Origin: Ariolimax columbianus
Taxonomy: Eukaryota > Mollusca > Gastropoda > Stylommatophora > Arionidae
Assembly (NCBI GenBank): GCA_036924085.1
Contig: JAVGWX010000013.1
Coordinates: 68,083,859 to 68,147,858, forward strand
Length of the DNA: 64,000 nucleotides
Direction: 5' to 3'
Positions 29,883 through 40,868 of the stretch are shown here, piece after piece (the first letter of the stretch is position 1; the number at the start of each line of letters is the position of its first letter). The notes under the pieces were generated by a model. It made no database searches, was not told where the DNA came from, and was given only the letters and a program-made list of their open reading frames with translations. The position numbers were made by a program, and so were the translations under genes.

Positions 29883-30222
29883 GCCAAGCCAATCTCCTGC
29901 TAACAAGCCCTGAAAAGAGCCTTGAAAGTAGCAGGATGTAGTTCGTAGAACGAAATGCGTTGTGTCATAGTTTACAGTTCGACTGCGATATTTTCCCCTT
30001 TCGGTCCGACACATCCGACATCAGCAGACATTCTTTGAGTACCGGGTTAGCCTTGCCTCTTCGATCCCTTCTCCTTAGCCAGTCTGCCCTTCTGCAGCCT
30101 GTTATCCAGGATCACCGCGTGGAGGTGTATAAGGGTCTTGGCAGCTCTGGTTCGCTGGCTCTGACGCTAGCAGTCAGCTATGGGTCAATGACCGCTGCAG
30201 CTCATGCGCTGCTCAGCATATT
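29883..30222 (-). mobile_element. Dispersed repeat DR1 (tail-to-tail pair, right member)
   Basis: AATCTCCTGCTAACAAGCCC through CAGCTCATGCGCTGCTCAGC, in the opposite orientation to the adjoining copy and separated from it by only a few bases (GCCAAGCC). Confidence 0.9.
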
Positions 30223-30430
30223 TGGGTGTTGAGAGAAATAAAACTCGGTACAAAGTTCAACTACCGTTCCGCACGCTCCAGTGGACCCAACTTAAAATAG
30301 AGGTCTGGCTTACTGTTAGGTAAGAACCACGCAGCGCGGAACGGAATTGACCACCCTAACTCACTCGAACGGTGGCTTAGTGTGCTGGTCTCTTAACACA
30401 GTGGAGACAAATATGTTTGGGGTTTAGGCT
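30223..30430. other. No gene seen
   Basis: GAACGGTGGCTTAGTGTGCT near 30369 resembles a SINE A-box region, but no matching B box was found. Confidence 0.3.
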
Positions 30431-30433
30431 CTA

Positions 30434-30645
30434 GGTAAAAAATATGAACCAGGTAAAAAAAATGATGGAGCCAGGTAAAAAATATGAACCAGGTAAAAAA
30501 ATGTTGGAGCCAGGTAAAACATATGGGAGCCAGATACGAAATGTAGGTGCCAGGTAAGAAATGTAGGAGCCATGTAAAAAAAAGTATGAACCAGGTAACA
30601 AATTTATGAACCAGGTAAAACATGTGTGAGCCAGGTAAAACATGA
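30434..30645. repeat. Irregular minisatellite, AGGTAAAAAATATGAACC-type
   Basis: About 11 imperfect units of 18-22 bases, CCAGGTAAAAAATATGA with variants. The aromatic-rich minus frames (FTWF) are artefacts. Confidence 0.9.
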
Positions 30646-30649
30646 AGTT

Positions 30650-31050
30650 GCCAGGCATATCACTGGTGAAAGTTCCTCGCTTTATTGTCCAACATGCCCG
30701 AGGGTATGAGTGAAAAGATCTTGAAAATGTGAATTCTATATGTGCAAGTATCGGTTTATTATCAAAGACATCCTGACCACAATCCTGGACTATTTCTTCG
30801 TCTTCGCCATCGCTGCAGCGTACGGTGCTCTTTGACATTGAAGTCGGTGGAAGGTGAGAACATTATGAAAGGAAATATTATATTTTGTGTTCCTTCAAAT
30901 TAGGGTGGAGATATTGATGATAGAGGACATTCATACCAGCAAGAGAGACCTGTACCAATTTCAGAGCTGAAGCAAGAGCTGTTCATACAGCAACTCAGAT
31001 TCATATCAGTCAAAACATAACTACAAGGAAAACGGTCATTATAAGATACT
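30650..31050. other. No gene seen
   Basis: Unique-looking sequence between two tandem arrays. No motif recognised. Confidence 0.4.
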
Positions 31051-31056
31051 TCAGAC

Positions 31057-31375
31057 GTGTACTCCAAGCCATTTCAAGCCCCAAAACAAGATAGACTCCA
31101 GGAGTGTACTCCAAGCCATCTCAAGCCCCAAACAAGATAGACTTCAGGATTGTACTCCAAGCCATCTCCAGCCACAAACAAGATATGTTCCAGGAGTGTA
31201 CTCCAAGCCATTTCAAGCTCTAAACAAGATAGACTCCAGGAGTGTACTTCAAGCCATCTCAAGCCCCAAAGAAGAAAGACTCCAGGAGTGTACTCCAAGC
31301 CATCTCAAGCCCCAAACAAGAAAGACTCCAGGAGTGTACTCCAAGCCATCTCAAGCCCCAAACAAGAAAGGCTCT
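31057..31375. repeat. 46-bp minisatellite derived from LINE RNase H codons
   Basis: Seven units of GAGTGTACTCCAAGCCATCT, then CAAGCCCCAAACAAGATAGA, then CTCCAG. In the frame entering the LINE fragment the last unit reads SVLQAISSPKQERLSRE and continues into RNase H sequence, so the unit is LINE coding DNA. Confidence 0.95.
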
Positions 31376-31738
31376 CACGTGAAATAAAATACATCAGATT
31401 GCTGTCTAAAAAAACACCAGATTTAGTTCTTTCAATGGATTCCGTCCACTGTGGGATCTCTGGAAACGAGAAAACTTCAGACTCAGAACGGGACATTGTA
31501 CTCAAGGCTCAGCCCCACAGAATGGGTCTTAGAGACACCGCCACGTGCGATTGTGGAGTACCAGAGCAGACACCAGAACATTACCTGCAGGACTGTCCGA
31601 CCTATGCAGACCAAAGAGAGGCTGTCTGGCCTGGGGAAGCGACCATGCTCTAAAAGCTGTGGGGGACTCGCGAAGACTTGAAATGTAGTCTCCTTTGTGA
31701 ACCTCTCTGGACTGGAGGCATAACATCAGTTGATCGAT
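31330..31738 (+). pseudogene. LINE RNase H / C-terminal remnant (L-F)
   Basis: Reads LQAISSPKQERLSREIKYIR, LLSKKTPDLVLSMDSVHCGI, SGNEKTSD (normally W-x-P-S-H-C-G-I-x-G-N-E-x-A-D, the RNase H His and Asp region), then MGLRDTATCDCGVPEQTPEH, YLQDCPTYADQREAVWP, a stop, and KLWGTREDL. The C-x-C...H...C pattern is typical of the tail after RNase H. A (GAA)n tail begins at 31738. It is inactive. Confidence 0.8.
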
Positions 31739-32085
31739 GAAGAAGAAGAAGAAGAAGAAGAAGGAAGAAGAAGGAGGAAGAAGGAGAAGCAGGAAGAAGG
31801 AAGAAGAAGGAGGAAGGAGGAGGAAGAAGAGGAAGAAAGGAAGAAGGAGAAGGAAGAAGGAGTAGGAGGTAGAAGGAGGACGAAGCGCGAAGAAGGAAGA
31901 AGATAGAAGAAGGAGGAAGAATGAGGTGGAGGAAGAAGGAGGAAGAAGAAGGAAGAAGAAAGAAGGAAGAAGAAGGAAGAAGAACGAAGAAGAAGGAAGA
32001 AGGAAGAAGAAGAAAGAAGAAGCAAGACGAAGGAGGAAGGAAGAAGGAGGAAGGAAGAAGGAGGGAAAAAAAGAGGAAATGTAGA
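31738..32085. repeat. (GAA/GGA)n polypurine tract at a LINE 3' end
   Basis: About 345 bases of almost pure purine (GAAGAAGGAGGAAGAAGG-type). It begins exactly after the LINE C-terminal stretch, consistent with expansion of the element's (GAA)n tail. Confidence 0.95.
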
Positions 32086-32234
32086 GATGAAATATGATAT
32101 TGTGATTGAAATGTCAATTAGGAGAGTAATATATCTAGGCGCCATGTCGACCTGGCGCCCGGAATATGTACTGGCCTGCCCTACATTTCATTCCCAACCA
32201 GGTGTTATGCCTGCTGAATGACTACTTGTATCTA

Positions 32235-32395
32235 TAGACATCATCATCATGTAGCATGTTCTTGCAGAGCGTTGCTCCCATGACAGCCTGTCTGAAAGAA
32301 ACTTGATCTCTTTGCCAAATCTCCAGCTTGCTCCAGAGTCATGCCCAAGCATTCATTGACATCTTGGTCCCATCGCCTTCTTGGTCAGTCTCTGC
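32235..32395 (-). pseudogene. LINE C-terminal fragment, family L-A
   Basis: The minus strand reads RWDQDVNECLGMTLEQAGDL then, after a one-base shift, FRQAVMGATLCKN, and ends in (ATG)n at about 32248. It matches QDIQECLGMNVAEAG...VMGATF at 1120-1235. Confidence 0.7.
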
Positions 32396-32519
32396 CTCTA
32401 TTGCCCGGAACTTGGTTTTCTTCATGTCTCTCCCACCTCCCAATTGGTTTTCTCTCCGGCTCTTTCCTCTCCCACTTGGTTTTCTCTCCGTCTCTCTGTC
32501 GAGCACTCACAGAAATGTG

Positions 32520-32985
32520 AACAAGAGCACATGCGTAAGCTGCAGCGATCAGCGACCAAATCTGACTGCTAGCGTCAGGACTAGCGACCAAAGCTTACTG
32601 CTAGCGTCAGGACTAGCGACCAAAGCTGACTGCTAGCGTCTGGGCTAGCGACCAATACTGACTGCTAGCGTCAGGCTAGCGACCAAAGCTGACTGCTAGC
32701 GTCAGGGCTAGCGACCAAAGCTGCCAAGACCTTTCTCCACCTCCACAGGATAATCCTGGATAACAGACTGCAGCAGGGCAGACTGGCTAAAAAGAAAGGA
32801 TCGAAGAGGGTAGTCTAACCCGATACCAACAAATACCATGCTGAAGTCGGATGAACGGACCAAATGGTGCAGTCATGCTGTAAGCTACGACGTGACGCAT
32901 TCCGATCTCCGGACAACATCCTGTAACGTGCAAAGTCTGTTTCACCGTTTGAAAGCGGCGGTTTGACAAGAACGAGGATATGAAG
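32520..32985 (+). mobile_element. DR1 copy with internal 32/33-bp expansion
   Basis: GCAGCGATCAGCGACCAAAT starts the DR1 head region. CTGCTAGCGTCAGGACTAGC then GACCAAAGCTGA is repeated about five times (32560-32725), then CAAGACCTTTCTCCACCTCC and GGATCGAAGAGGGTAGTCTA continue normally to the tail region near 32965. Confidence 0.85.
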
Positions 32986-32999
32986 GAAAAGAACTAAAA

Positions 33000-33284
33000 G
33001 AGATATTGGTAAACGCTTCGTTTTGGCTGTGTAAAAAGCTGACATTCTAGGGTGTGTTGTCGTTGAATTGAGCTCAGATGCATGTTAAATGGGATTTATT
33101 GGGTTCTCAGTCGGACAATGGTGCTCTGATCCTTTCTTGTGAGTTGTTTGATATTATTATTTGGATTGGGGCTTTATATATGTCTGAAGACCTCCTCTCT
33201 GTGTTTTCCATGGCACATCTGTTCATGAGTTTTTTTTGTTTCATGTTCTTATGAGTTGTATGTACGGAGTTATCATTATCATCA
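33000..33284. other. No gene seen
   Basis: T-rich sequence without recognisable features, ending in (ATC)n at 33270-33292 that borders DR5. Confidence 0.4.
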
Positions 33285-33755
33285 TCATCAGTCCCATAAC
33301 CTAGAAGGTCGTTGAGGCACCGTTATTGCAGTTTGTAATACCAGCTCCCGCCATACAACAACGGTGCGTCTTGGGCCGCTACACACCTGACGGAGCCCGT
33401 CTCTTTCCAGGTGGTAGCTCATTATTGTTGTCTAAATTTCATACAACAAAGTTGACACTGTCTTCAGCTAGGGTAAAGAGCCCCAATCTAGACCATGAAA
33501 TATGACACATATTTAAGCGTAGTGCTATTTATATAGACGATGTCCATTCTAGGATAATCGGAAGGAAGAAAACACACAAAACGAACGAATTAACCAGTCC
33601 AAATAGAAAACAACAACACGTTTCCGTGAACACAAGTGTAAGTCGTCGAATTGTGGGAATTCCCGCCAAATCCGTGGTCTGGTGGCATCTTTAAGCAACT
33701 ATATCAGCAGAGCAATGTAGACCCGCATCCAGTTATAGCGCCATCTTTCCTGAGA
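33285..33755 (-). repeat. Dispersed repeat DR5, copy 2
   Basis: Inverse of 3230-3725: CATCAGTCCCATAACCTAGA, GTCTTGGGCCGCTACACACC, CACGTTTCCGTGAACACAAG and CAATGTAGACCCGCATCCAG. Confidence 0.75.
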
Positions 33756-33759
33756 ATTA

Positions 33760-34455
33760 TCCAATTATTAAAATGTCAGAAAGGATCAATAAGACGGAAT
33801 AATAAATGCCGTTTCCTAATTCAGTACCCGCACAGTGTACAATTTTTTGTTTCTATTTTCCCATCGACTAAAAAAACGCATAAACCAAATCGAGGGTTTG
33901 AACTCACACTCCTCGAATACCTGTATACCGTATTACAAACTCGAAACCTACTCCATCCTGGGGTGACATTTTCGATAGATTTAATTAGCGCAACAACCTG
34001 CCGATCGCCATATAATTTATTCACAGATTGCAAATCCTTCACATTGCTAAGTACCTATCAATAATTACTAGCAACAGGCGTAGCTGATATCAACTCACCC
34101 AACTATAGCGTTATCAAACAGCGATAAACACGGAATATTTGATCTCAGCCGTGTCACAGTTATTAAATATGGAAAATCATGTTTGGCCAACGAGAGGAAT
34201 TCAAATAACCCCAAAATGTTAATGCTCATTACCAGCGATAAATATACCTGTAGATTTTGTATGGCCACATTCGTGTTTTCTTAGTCCTTCATGCATCTTT
34301 ATTACCATTAATTATTGGTGCATGTTATTTCGTTTCACGATTACGAGTTTTTGTTTTTTGCACTTTTTGCGTGTTCCATTGTTTTCTAACGCGATGCAAC
34401 GTTGTATTGAGTTTTGCGCCTAGTGCAACAGTATATCCGTCTTTCTTTCGGCGAT
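33760..34455. other. No gene recognised
   Basis: A 137-codon frame at 33651-34064 overlaps DR5 at its start and shows no known domain. The rest is AT-rich. Confidence 0.35.
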
Positions 34456-34459
34456 CGTT

Positions 34460-34690
34460 CTTAAAGGGATATTGTGCCTCTGTGTCCTAGTTTACAGCCA
34501 GGCTGCGGCTTCTGCGCCTTTCGGTCCGACACATTCGATGTAAGTTGTTGTTGTTTTTTTGGGTACAGTGGTTGGTCCGCCCTCTGCGATTCATATTGCT
34601 TTGCCAGACTACGGGGGTGCAATCTGTTTACAGGGTCGACACTTAGAGGTGTAATAGAGCATTGGTCATAGCTGGCTACTTGCCTCAGAG
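34460..34690 (-). mobile_element. Diverged DR1 subfamily copy
   Basis: GTCCTAGTTTACAGCCAGGC, CGCCTTTCGGTCCGACACAT, TTTTTTTGGGTACAG, GCCAGACTACGGGGGTGCAA and AGGGTCGACACTTAGAGGTG follow DR1 order. It runs into a 33-bp array. Confidence 0.7.
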
Positions 34691-35035
34691 TCAGTGACTA
34701 ATTGCTGGCTACTTGCGTCAGGGTCAGTGACTAATCTCTGACTAATTGAGTCAGGGTCAGGGACTAATCTCTGGCTACTTGAGTCATGGCCAGTGACTAA
34801 TCTCTGACTACTTGAGTCAGGGTCAATGAATAATCACTGGCTACTTGAGTCAAGTTCAGTGACTAATCGATAGCCTCTTGCGTCGGAGTCAGTCCCTAAT
34901 TCCGGGCTACTTGAGTCGAAGTCAGTGACTAATCGCTGGCTACTTGAGTCAGGTTAAATGACTAATCGCTGGCTACTTGAGTCAGGTTAATTGACTAATC
35001 GCTGGCTACTTGAGTCAGGGTCACCGACTCATGGC
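34668..35035. repeat. 33-bp minisatellite derived from DR1
   Basis: About 11 units of CTGGCTACTTGAGTCAGGGT then CAGTGACTAATCG. It begins at the DR1 position equivalent to the GCTAGC...GTCAGCTATGGGTC segment that is also expanded, with the same 33-base period, at 26640 and 32560. Confidence 0.9.
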
Positions 35036-35104
35036 TAACCCAATTCCACCATCAAATTAGACCGTGATTCTTCTGGTTCGTCACAAGGTGCAAGTTGAAG
35101 ACTT

Positions 35105-37262
35105 TGTGGCTCTGTTTGTGGCTCTGTTTGTGGCTCTGTTTGTGGCTCTATTTGTGGCTCTGTTTGTGGCTCTGTTTGTGGCTCTGTATGTGGCTCTGTT
35201 TGTGGCTCTGTTTGTGGCTCTGTTTGTGGCTCTGTTTGTGGCTCTGTTTGTGGCTCTATTTGTGGCTCTGTTTGTGGCTCTGTTTGTGGCTCTGTATGTG
35301 GCTCTGTTTGTGGCTCTGTTTGTGGCTCTGTTTGTGGCTCTGTTTGTGGCTCTGTTTGTGGCTCTGTTTGTGGCTCTGTTTGTGGCTCTGTTTGTGGCTC
35401 TGTTTGTGGCTCTGTATGTGGCTCTGTTTGTGGCTCTGTTTGTGGCTCTATTTGTGGCTCTGTTTGTGGCTCTGTTTGTGGCTCTGTTTGTGGCTCTGTT
35501 TGTGGCTCTGTTTGGGGCTCTGTATGTGGCTCTGTTTGTGGCTCTGTATGTGGCTCTGTTTGTGGCTCTGTTTGTGGCTCTGTATGTGGCTCTGTTTGTG
35601 GCTCTGTATGTGGCTCTGTTTGTGGCTCTGTTTGTGGCTCTGTATGTGGCTCTATTTGTGGCTCTGTTTGTGGCTCTGTTTGTGGCTCTGTTTGTGGCTC
35701 TGTTTGTGGCTCTGTTTGTGGCTCTGTTTGTGCTCTGTTTTTTGTCTCTGTTTGTGGCTCTGTTTGTGGCTCTGTTTGTGACTCTGTATGTGGCTCTGTT
35801 TGTGGCTCTGTATGTGGCTCTGTTTGTGGCTCTGTTTGTGGCTCTGTTTGTGGCTCTGTTTGTGGCTCTGTTTGTGGCCCTGTTTGTGGCTCTGTTTGTG
35901 GCTCTGTATGTGGCTCTGTTTGTGGCTCTGTTTGTGGCTCTGTTTGTGGCTCTGTATGTGGCTCTGTATGTGGCTCTGTTTGTGGCTCTGTATGTGGCTC
36001 TGTTTGTGGCTCTGTATGTGGCTCTGTATGTGGCTCTGTTTGTGGCTCTGTATGTGGCTCTGTTTGTGGCTCTGTTTGTGGCTCTGTTTGTGGCTCTGTA
36101 TGTGGCTCTGTTTGTGGCTCTGTATGTGGCTCTGTTTGTGGCTCTGTTTGTGGCTCTGTTTGTGGCTCTGTTTGTGGCTCTGTATGTGGCTCTGTTTGTG
36201 GCTCTGTTTGTGGCTCTGTTTGTGGCTCTATTTGTGGCTCTGTATGTGGCTCTGTATGTGGCTCTGTTTGTGGCTCTGTTTGTGGCTCTGTATGTGGCTC
36301 TGTTTGTGGCTCTGTTTGTGGCTCTGTTTGTGGCTCTGTTTGTGGCTCTGTTTGTGGCTCTGTTTGTGGCTCTGTTTGTGGCTCTATTTGTGGCTCTGTT
36401 TGTGGCTCTGTTTGTGGCTCTGTTTGTGGCTCTGTTTGTGGCTCTGTTTGTGGCTCTGTTTGTGGCTCTGTTTGTGGCTCTGTTTGTGGCTCTGTTTGTG
36501 GCTCTGTTTGTGGCTCTGTTTGTGGCTCTATTTGTGGCTCTGTATGTGGCTCTATTTGTGGCTCTGTTTGTGGCTCTGTTTGTGGCTCTGTATGTGGCTC
36601 TGTATGTGGCTCTATTTGTGGCTCTGTTTGTGGCTCTGTTTGTGGCTCTGTTTGTGGCTCTGTATGTGGCTATGTTTGTGGCTCTATTTATGGCTCTGTT
36701 TGTGGCTCTGTTTGTGGCTCTGTTTGTGGCTCTGTATGTGGCTCTGTTTGTGGCTCTGTATGTGGCTCTGTTTGTGGCTCTGTATGTGGCTCTGTATGTG
36801 GCTCTGTATGTGGCTCTGTTTGTCGCTCTGTATTTGGGGATGTGTATTTGGGATTCTGTATTTGTGGATGTGTATTTGGGGCTATGTTTGTGGCTCTGTA
36901 TTTGGGCTCTGTATTTGGGGCTCTGTATTTTGTGGATGTGTATTTGGGCTCTGTATTTGGGGCTCTGTATTTGGGGCTCTGTATTTGTGGATGTGTATTT
37001 GTGGCTCTGTATTTTGTGCTCTCTATTTGTGGCTCTGTATTTGAGGCTCTGTATTTGGGGGCTCTGTATTTGTGGATGTGTATTTGTGGCTCTGTATTTG
37101 TGGCTCTGTATTTGTGGCTCTGTATTTGTGGATGTGTATTTGTGGCTCTGTATTTGTGGCTCTGTATATTGTGGATGTGTTTTTGTGGCTCTGTATTTGG
37201 GGCTCTGTATTTGTGGCTCTGTATTTGGGGCTCTGTATTTGTGGCTCTGTGTTTGTGACACT
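35105..37262. repeat. 2.16 kb, 12-bp minisatellite
   Basis: About 145 regular units of GTGGCTCTGTTT (with GTATGT, CTATTT and similar variants) to about 36830, then a degenerate part mixing GGGGCTCTGTATTT and GTGGATGTGTATTT. With a period divisible by 3 and no stop in several frames, it yields a 753-codon plus frame (VALF repeats) and a 726-codon minus frame (NRAT repeats). Equal openness on both strands, absence of any flanking domain and absence of codon-biased variation argue against a protein. Confidence 0.95.
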
Positions 37263-37264
37263 GT

Positions 37265-37975
37265 ATCTGTGACTCGTGTGTGTCTATTATGTCGTTGCTT
37301 TTATTGTTCTTTTAAATTGTTCTAAATATTCGGTATTAATTTCTACTCATCTTGTAAGTGTTTACATCTTTATGTGAATTTGTTTCTTTCCATTCGAGTT
37401 ATTTCCAAATTTCTCATTATTTGCGAGTTTTAAAAACCTGACAATCATTCTCGCTTAATGACTGTTTTCAAGAATTATATCATCAATGGGTTTGTCACGA
37501 TACACAATGTTATCAGCTAATCTATTTATATCCGCATTAAAATGAGAAAGAAGAAAAAAAAACGCACGGAAATACCAGTTTGTTCTTTTCGTACACACGC
37601 TAATTGAAAGTGTGAAACTCGAAGATCTAAAGACGTTTATGTTAAAACGCCAAACAAGGCAGAAGAGGTTTGAGAAGTGCATAAAACCGACGGAAGGAAC
37701 TATCCCACAAGAGACCCTTAAAACATTCAAGTATCCAGACACTATTAGTATAACTGTTTGTATTGTAGTTGAAGCAGGCACACTATTGATTTCTATAAGT
37801 CCCTAACGTCAGAACTTCACTGTCGATGCGGCAGTGACAGCGATTAGCGATGGCACATGGATTTAATCTGCTTTCATTTACGTGGCATTTAGTGCCAGGT
37901 CAGGATGCCAGAAAGGCGGCACTTCTTTCTGAGAATGGTTGAATCACTTTACTGTTGGCAGCGATATTAAGTTTC
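37265..37975. other. No gene seen
   Basis: Unique-looking sequence. The 108-codon minus frame at 37455-37781 has no recognised motif. Confidence 0.4.
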
Positions 37976-37979
37976 AATG

Positions 37980-38102
37980 TGTCACTCTTCGTTTTCTTCT
38001 CCTTGTTCTTCTTCTTGTTCTTGTTCTTGTTCTTGTTCTTGTTCTTGTTCTTCTTGTTCTTCTTCTTCTTCTTCTTCTTCTTCTTCTTCTTCTTCTTCTT
38101 CT

Positions 38103-38134
<32 letters not shown>

Positions 38135-38730
38135 ATTCTTCTTCCTTATTCCTTCGTCTTCCTTCTTCCTTCTTCTTCCTTCTTTCTTCTTCTTCTTCTT
38201 TTTCTTGTTCTTCTTCTTCGTCTTCTTCTTCTTCTTCTTCTTCTTCTTCTTCTTCTTCTTTCTTCTTCTTTCTTCTTCTTCTCCTACGTGTTCTTCTTTT
38301 TCTTGTTTTTCTTGTTCTTCTTCTTCTTCTTCTTCTTCTTCTTCTTCTTCTTTCTTCTTCTTTCTTCTTCTTCTCCTACGTGTTCTTCTTGTTCTTCTTC
38401 TTCTTCTTCTGCTTCTCCTATTTCTTCCTCTTCGTATTCCTCTTCTGCTTGCTCTTCATCGTCGTTTCTACTTTAGTTTCATCGCGACTTGTTTTTCTAT
38501 TTCGTCTTTTTCTTCTTAACCGTTTTCTTCTTCTAATTTTCTTCTCCTTTTTCTTATTTTCATCTCCTTAGACGTCTTCTTCTATTTCTTCTTCTTCTTC
38601 TTCATCATCTTCTACTTCTTTTCCCCTCCTGCTCCTTTGTCCTCAATTTCTTCTTCTTCTTCTTTTTCTTCATCTTTTTCTTCTTCTTTTTCTTCTCCTT
38701 CTTTTTCTTCTTCTTCTATTTCTTTTGATC
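37980..38730. repeat. TTC-rich polypyrimidine tract
   Basis: GTTCTT, (TTC)n and TTCTTTCTTC mixtures over about 750 bases, with a duplicated block ending TTCTCCTACGTGTTCTTCTT (near 38277 and 38372). Ser, Phe and Leu frames are artefacts. Confidence 0.95.
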
Positions 38731-38734
38731 CATC

Positions 38735-39465
38735 CACACCTTTTCCTTCTATTGCTCCTCTTTCTCATCAGTCTTCTTCTTATATTTATTTCTATCATTA
38801 TTCAAACGCTTTCAAACGACAACCCATTCAAAAATCTCCAGCTCTTTCCTAATCAACTGGTCACATAATATCCTCAATATGTGTTGCACACACTTCCTTT
38901 CCTTTAACTTTCAACCCCTTTTCTTCCTTATCTTCTCAGAAACACAACATAAACATTTCTTTATTACAATCTTTTATTTAACTTGACAATTCAGTAGTTC
39001 GTTTACCTGAACTTCTATTTCTCCTATTCTAACCAACTTCCCCAGAATCTGGAGAACTAGCATTGTGTACACAGCCTTTGGTAGTACGATCTGTCAAATT
39101 GTGACGAACCCGTTGAACATCATATTTTTGAATGTCCGGCACTTGCATGTGTTAGGAAAGAGCTTCTTCCTCCGAGGCCACAGTAGTGGAACACTTTGTA
39201 CGGGACTAAACAACAGCTTACAAACACTTGCAGATACCACTAAATGGCATTGGGCGAAAGGGTAGGAGCCCATAGTCCACTGGATCAATAACCAGCCAAC
39301 CAACAAACCAATCAACCGACCAACCAACCAACCAACCGACCGACCAACCAACAAACCAACCATAATTAGCTGTTTCCACCAGAGCAGTGTCACAAGACTC
39401 CAGGCAGATCTGGGTATAGGTTTATAGATTAAGGCCTTCTGATTTGAAGAGGCTCTTTAAACATA
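38735..39465. other. No gene seen
   Basis: Positions about 39000-39075 resemble 385-460. (CCAA)n with CCGACCAACCAA occurs at 39290-39362. No coding motif. Confidence 0.4.
39290..39362. repeat. (CCAA)n microsatellite
   Basis: CCAACCAACAAACCAATCAA-type tetranucleotide run. Confidence 0.85.
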
Positions 39466-39468
39466 GTG

Positions 39469-39738
39469 GAGCTCCGTAGCGCAGTGGTTAGCGCGCTGGC
39501 TTCGCATCTGAGTGGTCCTGGGTTCATTCCCCAGTTGAGACGGTAAGGTTTTTTTCAGACCGCAATGGCTCCCGGCTCGACCCAGCCTTAAATGGGTACT
39601 GGTTCAGTCCAGGAAGTAAAAGCGGCGAAGGACAGGAGATGGCTACCGCCATCATATAGCCGAGCCTTTCAAATGTGAGATTGCTAACACCTCACACCCC
39701 TACGACAGTAATGCTATGGGTTACTTTACTTTACTTTA
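39469..39738 (+). mobile_element. tRNA-derived SINE (SINE C), copy 1
   Basis: Head GCTCCGTAGCGCAGTGGTTA (A-box region) and CTGGGTTCATTCCCCAG (B box), body GACCCAGCCTTAAATGGGTA, GAGCCTTTCAAATGTGAGAT, AACACCTCACACCCCTACGA, and a tail of (ACTTT)n. The second copy at 60350-60645 is on the minus strand. Confidence 0.9.
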
Positions 39739-40208
39739 AAAATGTGTTGCATTCAAATGATATTTTCAGCATCTGCATGTAGCCGTATCGGTGGCCTGCT
39801 TTATCACACAAATGAGCATGCAAGGTGTGTTCAAAAAGTATCCGACCTTTGGGCCGGAAAAATAAAATTACTCACCTGAAGGTTTTAAACCTTGATCCCC
39901 TTCAAAGTAGTCTCCTTGGGACCACGCGCGCTTCTCTCAACGATCCAACCTTTGTTGGAAGCATTTCAGAAAGGCCTCTTTTGGAATGAGTACAGCTGGG
40001 TCGTCGCATTCCGCGTAATGTCTTCTCGTCAGTCGCATCGGGTCCCTCTCAGAGGAATTGTCAGCTTAGAGAGCAGCCAACAGTTGCAATATTTCATGTT
40101 GGGAGAATTGAGAGTTTTGAGAACAAGATGAAGGTTGTGTTTCGCCAAGGAAGTCTGGAGTCAGATGCGCAGAATGATGCGTTGTTATGATGGAGCTGTC
40201 CAGTTCCT

Positions 40209-40251
40209 GTTGTCTATAGGTCTGGTCTTCTTCTTCTTCTTCTTCTTCTTT
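40209..40251. repeat. (TTC)n microsatellite
   Basis: CTTCTTCTTCTTCTTCTTCT at the left junction between mariner sequence and the inserted LINE tail. Confidence 0.85.
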
Positions 40252-40254
40252 GCG

Positions 40255-40543
40255 TTCGGTTTCGAATGCTCGTTTCTGGCTACAATAGACTGAGGTACCA
40301 CCTATTCAACAAATTGAAGATAGGTGGTACCGACGAATGCCCGTGCGGTACCGGTAAAATGACCACTGAACATCTGCTGCAGAACTGCCCGACATACGAG
40401 GATCAGAGAGAGCAGATGTGGCCATCACCAGTGGAACTGCAAGACAAGCTCTATGGCAGTGGCGACAGCCTCAGGATGACCGCCGCTTTTTTTCGAAAAA
40501 ATAATGGTTACTGTCTGACTGCGTACGAAGAAGAAGAAGAAGA
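40255..40543 (+). pseudogene. LINE tail after RNase H (L-F type), inserted in mariner
   Basis: Reads GYNRLRYHLFNKLKIGGTDE, CPCGTGKMTTEHLLQNCPTY, EDQREQMWPSPVELQDKLYG, SGDSLRMTAAFFRKNNG, then a (GAA)n tail at 40529-40543. The 'TGHNRLR...C.CG...T.EH.LQ.CP' pattern is typical of LINE C termini following RNase H. The 5' side is truncated. Confidence 0.8.
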
Positions 40544-40544
40544 C

Positions 40545-40868
40545 GTATGCTCGTTTTATACCACCAGATGGGCCGCCTCCGTGAAGTGACGCGTCCGTCG
40601 CAGGTCCTCAATGGGTCTTCACAGTTTGTCTTGTATGTTTCTCTCCTTGGGCCAGGTCTTGTCACGGGAGCCTTGGTTCAGTGGACATGTTTGCAGGATG
40701 TGTTCTGGAGTCCTCTCTGACATGTGCATTGTGCAGTCTGTGCAGCTTTCATTTTATGCATGTGTGCATTTAGTCCGCAATGACCTGTTCTGAGGCGGAC
40801 AATTGTGGTATTCTGTTTCCTATTCAGTCTATTGATTGGGTCCTGTGGGTATTTGCTGTTTGTTCTCT
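40545..40868 (-). pseudogene. LINE tail after RNase H (L-F type), opposite strand
   Basis: The minus strand reads DPINRLNRKQNTTIVRLRTG, HCGLNAHMHKMKAAQTAQCT, then shifted ...TPEHILQTC-like and LNQGSRD text, and ends near the TCTTCTTC run. It converges tail-to-tail with the plus-strand LINE tail. Frameshifted and truncated. Confidence 0.7.

Noticed and set aside
35064..37325. 753-codon open frame as a real membrane-like protein
   Set aside because: It is a 12-bp tandem repeat open in several frames on both strands. It has no non-repetitive domain, and hydrophobicity comes only from the repeat unit.
39469..39545. True tRNA gene (Ala-like)
   Set aside because: A and B boxes are present, but no complete acceptor stem closes, and the same head recurs with an attached body and tail at 60350-60645, which marks a SINE.
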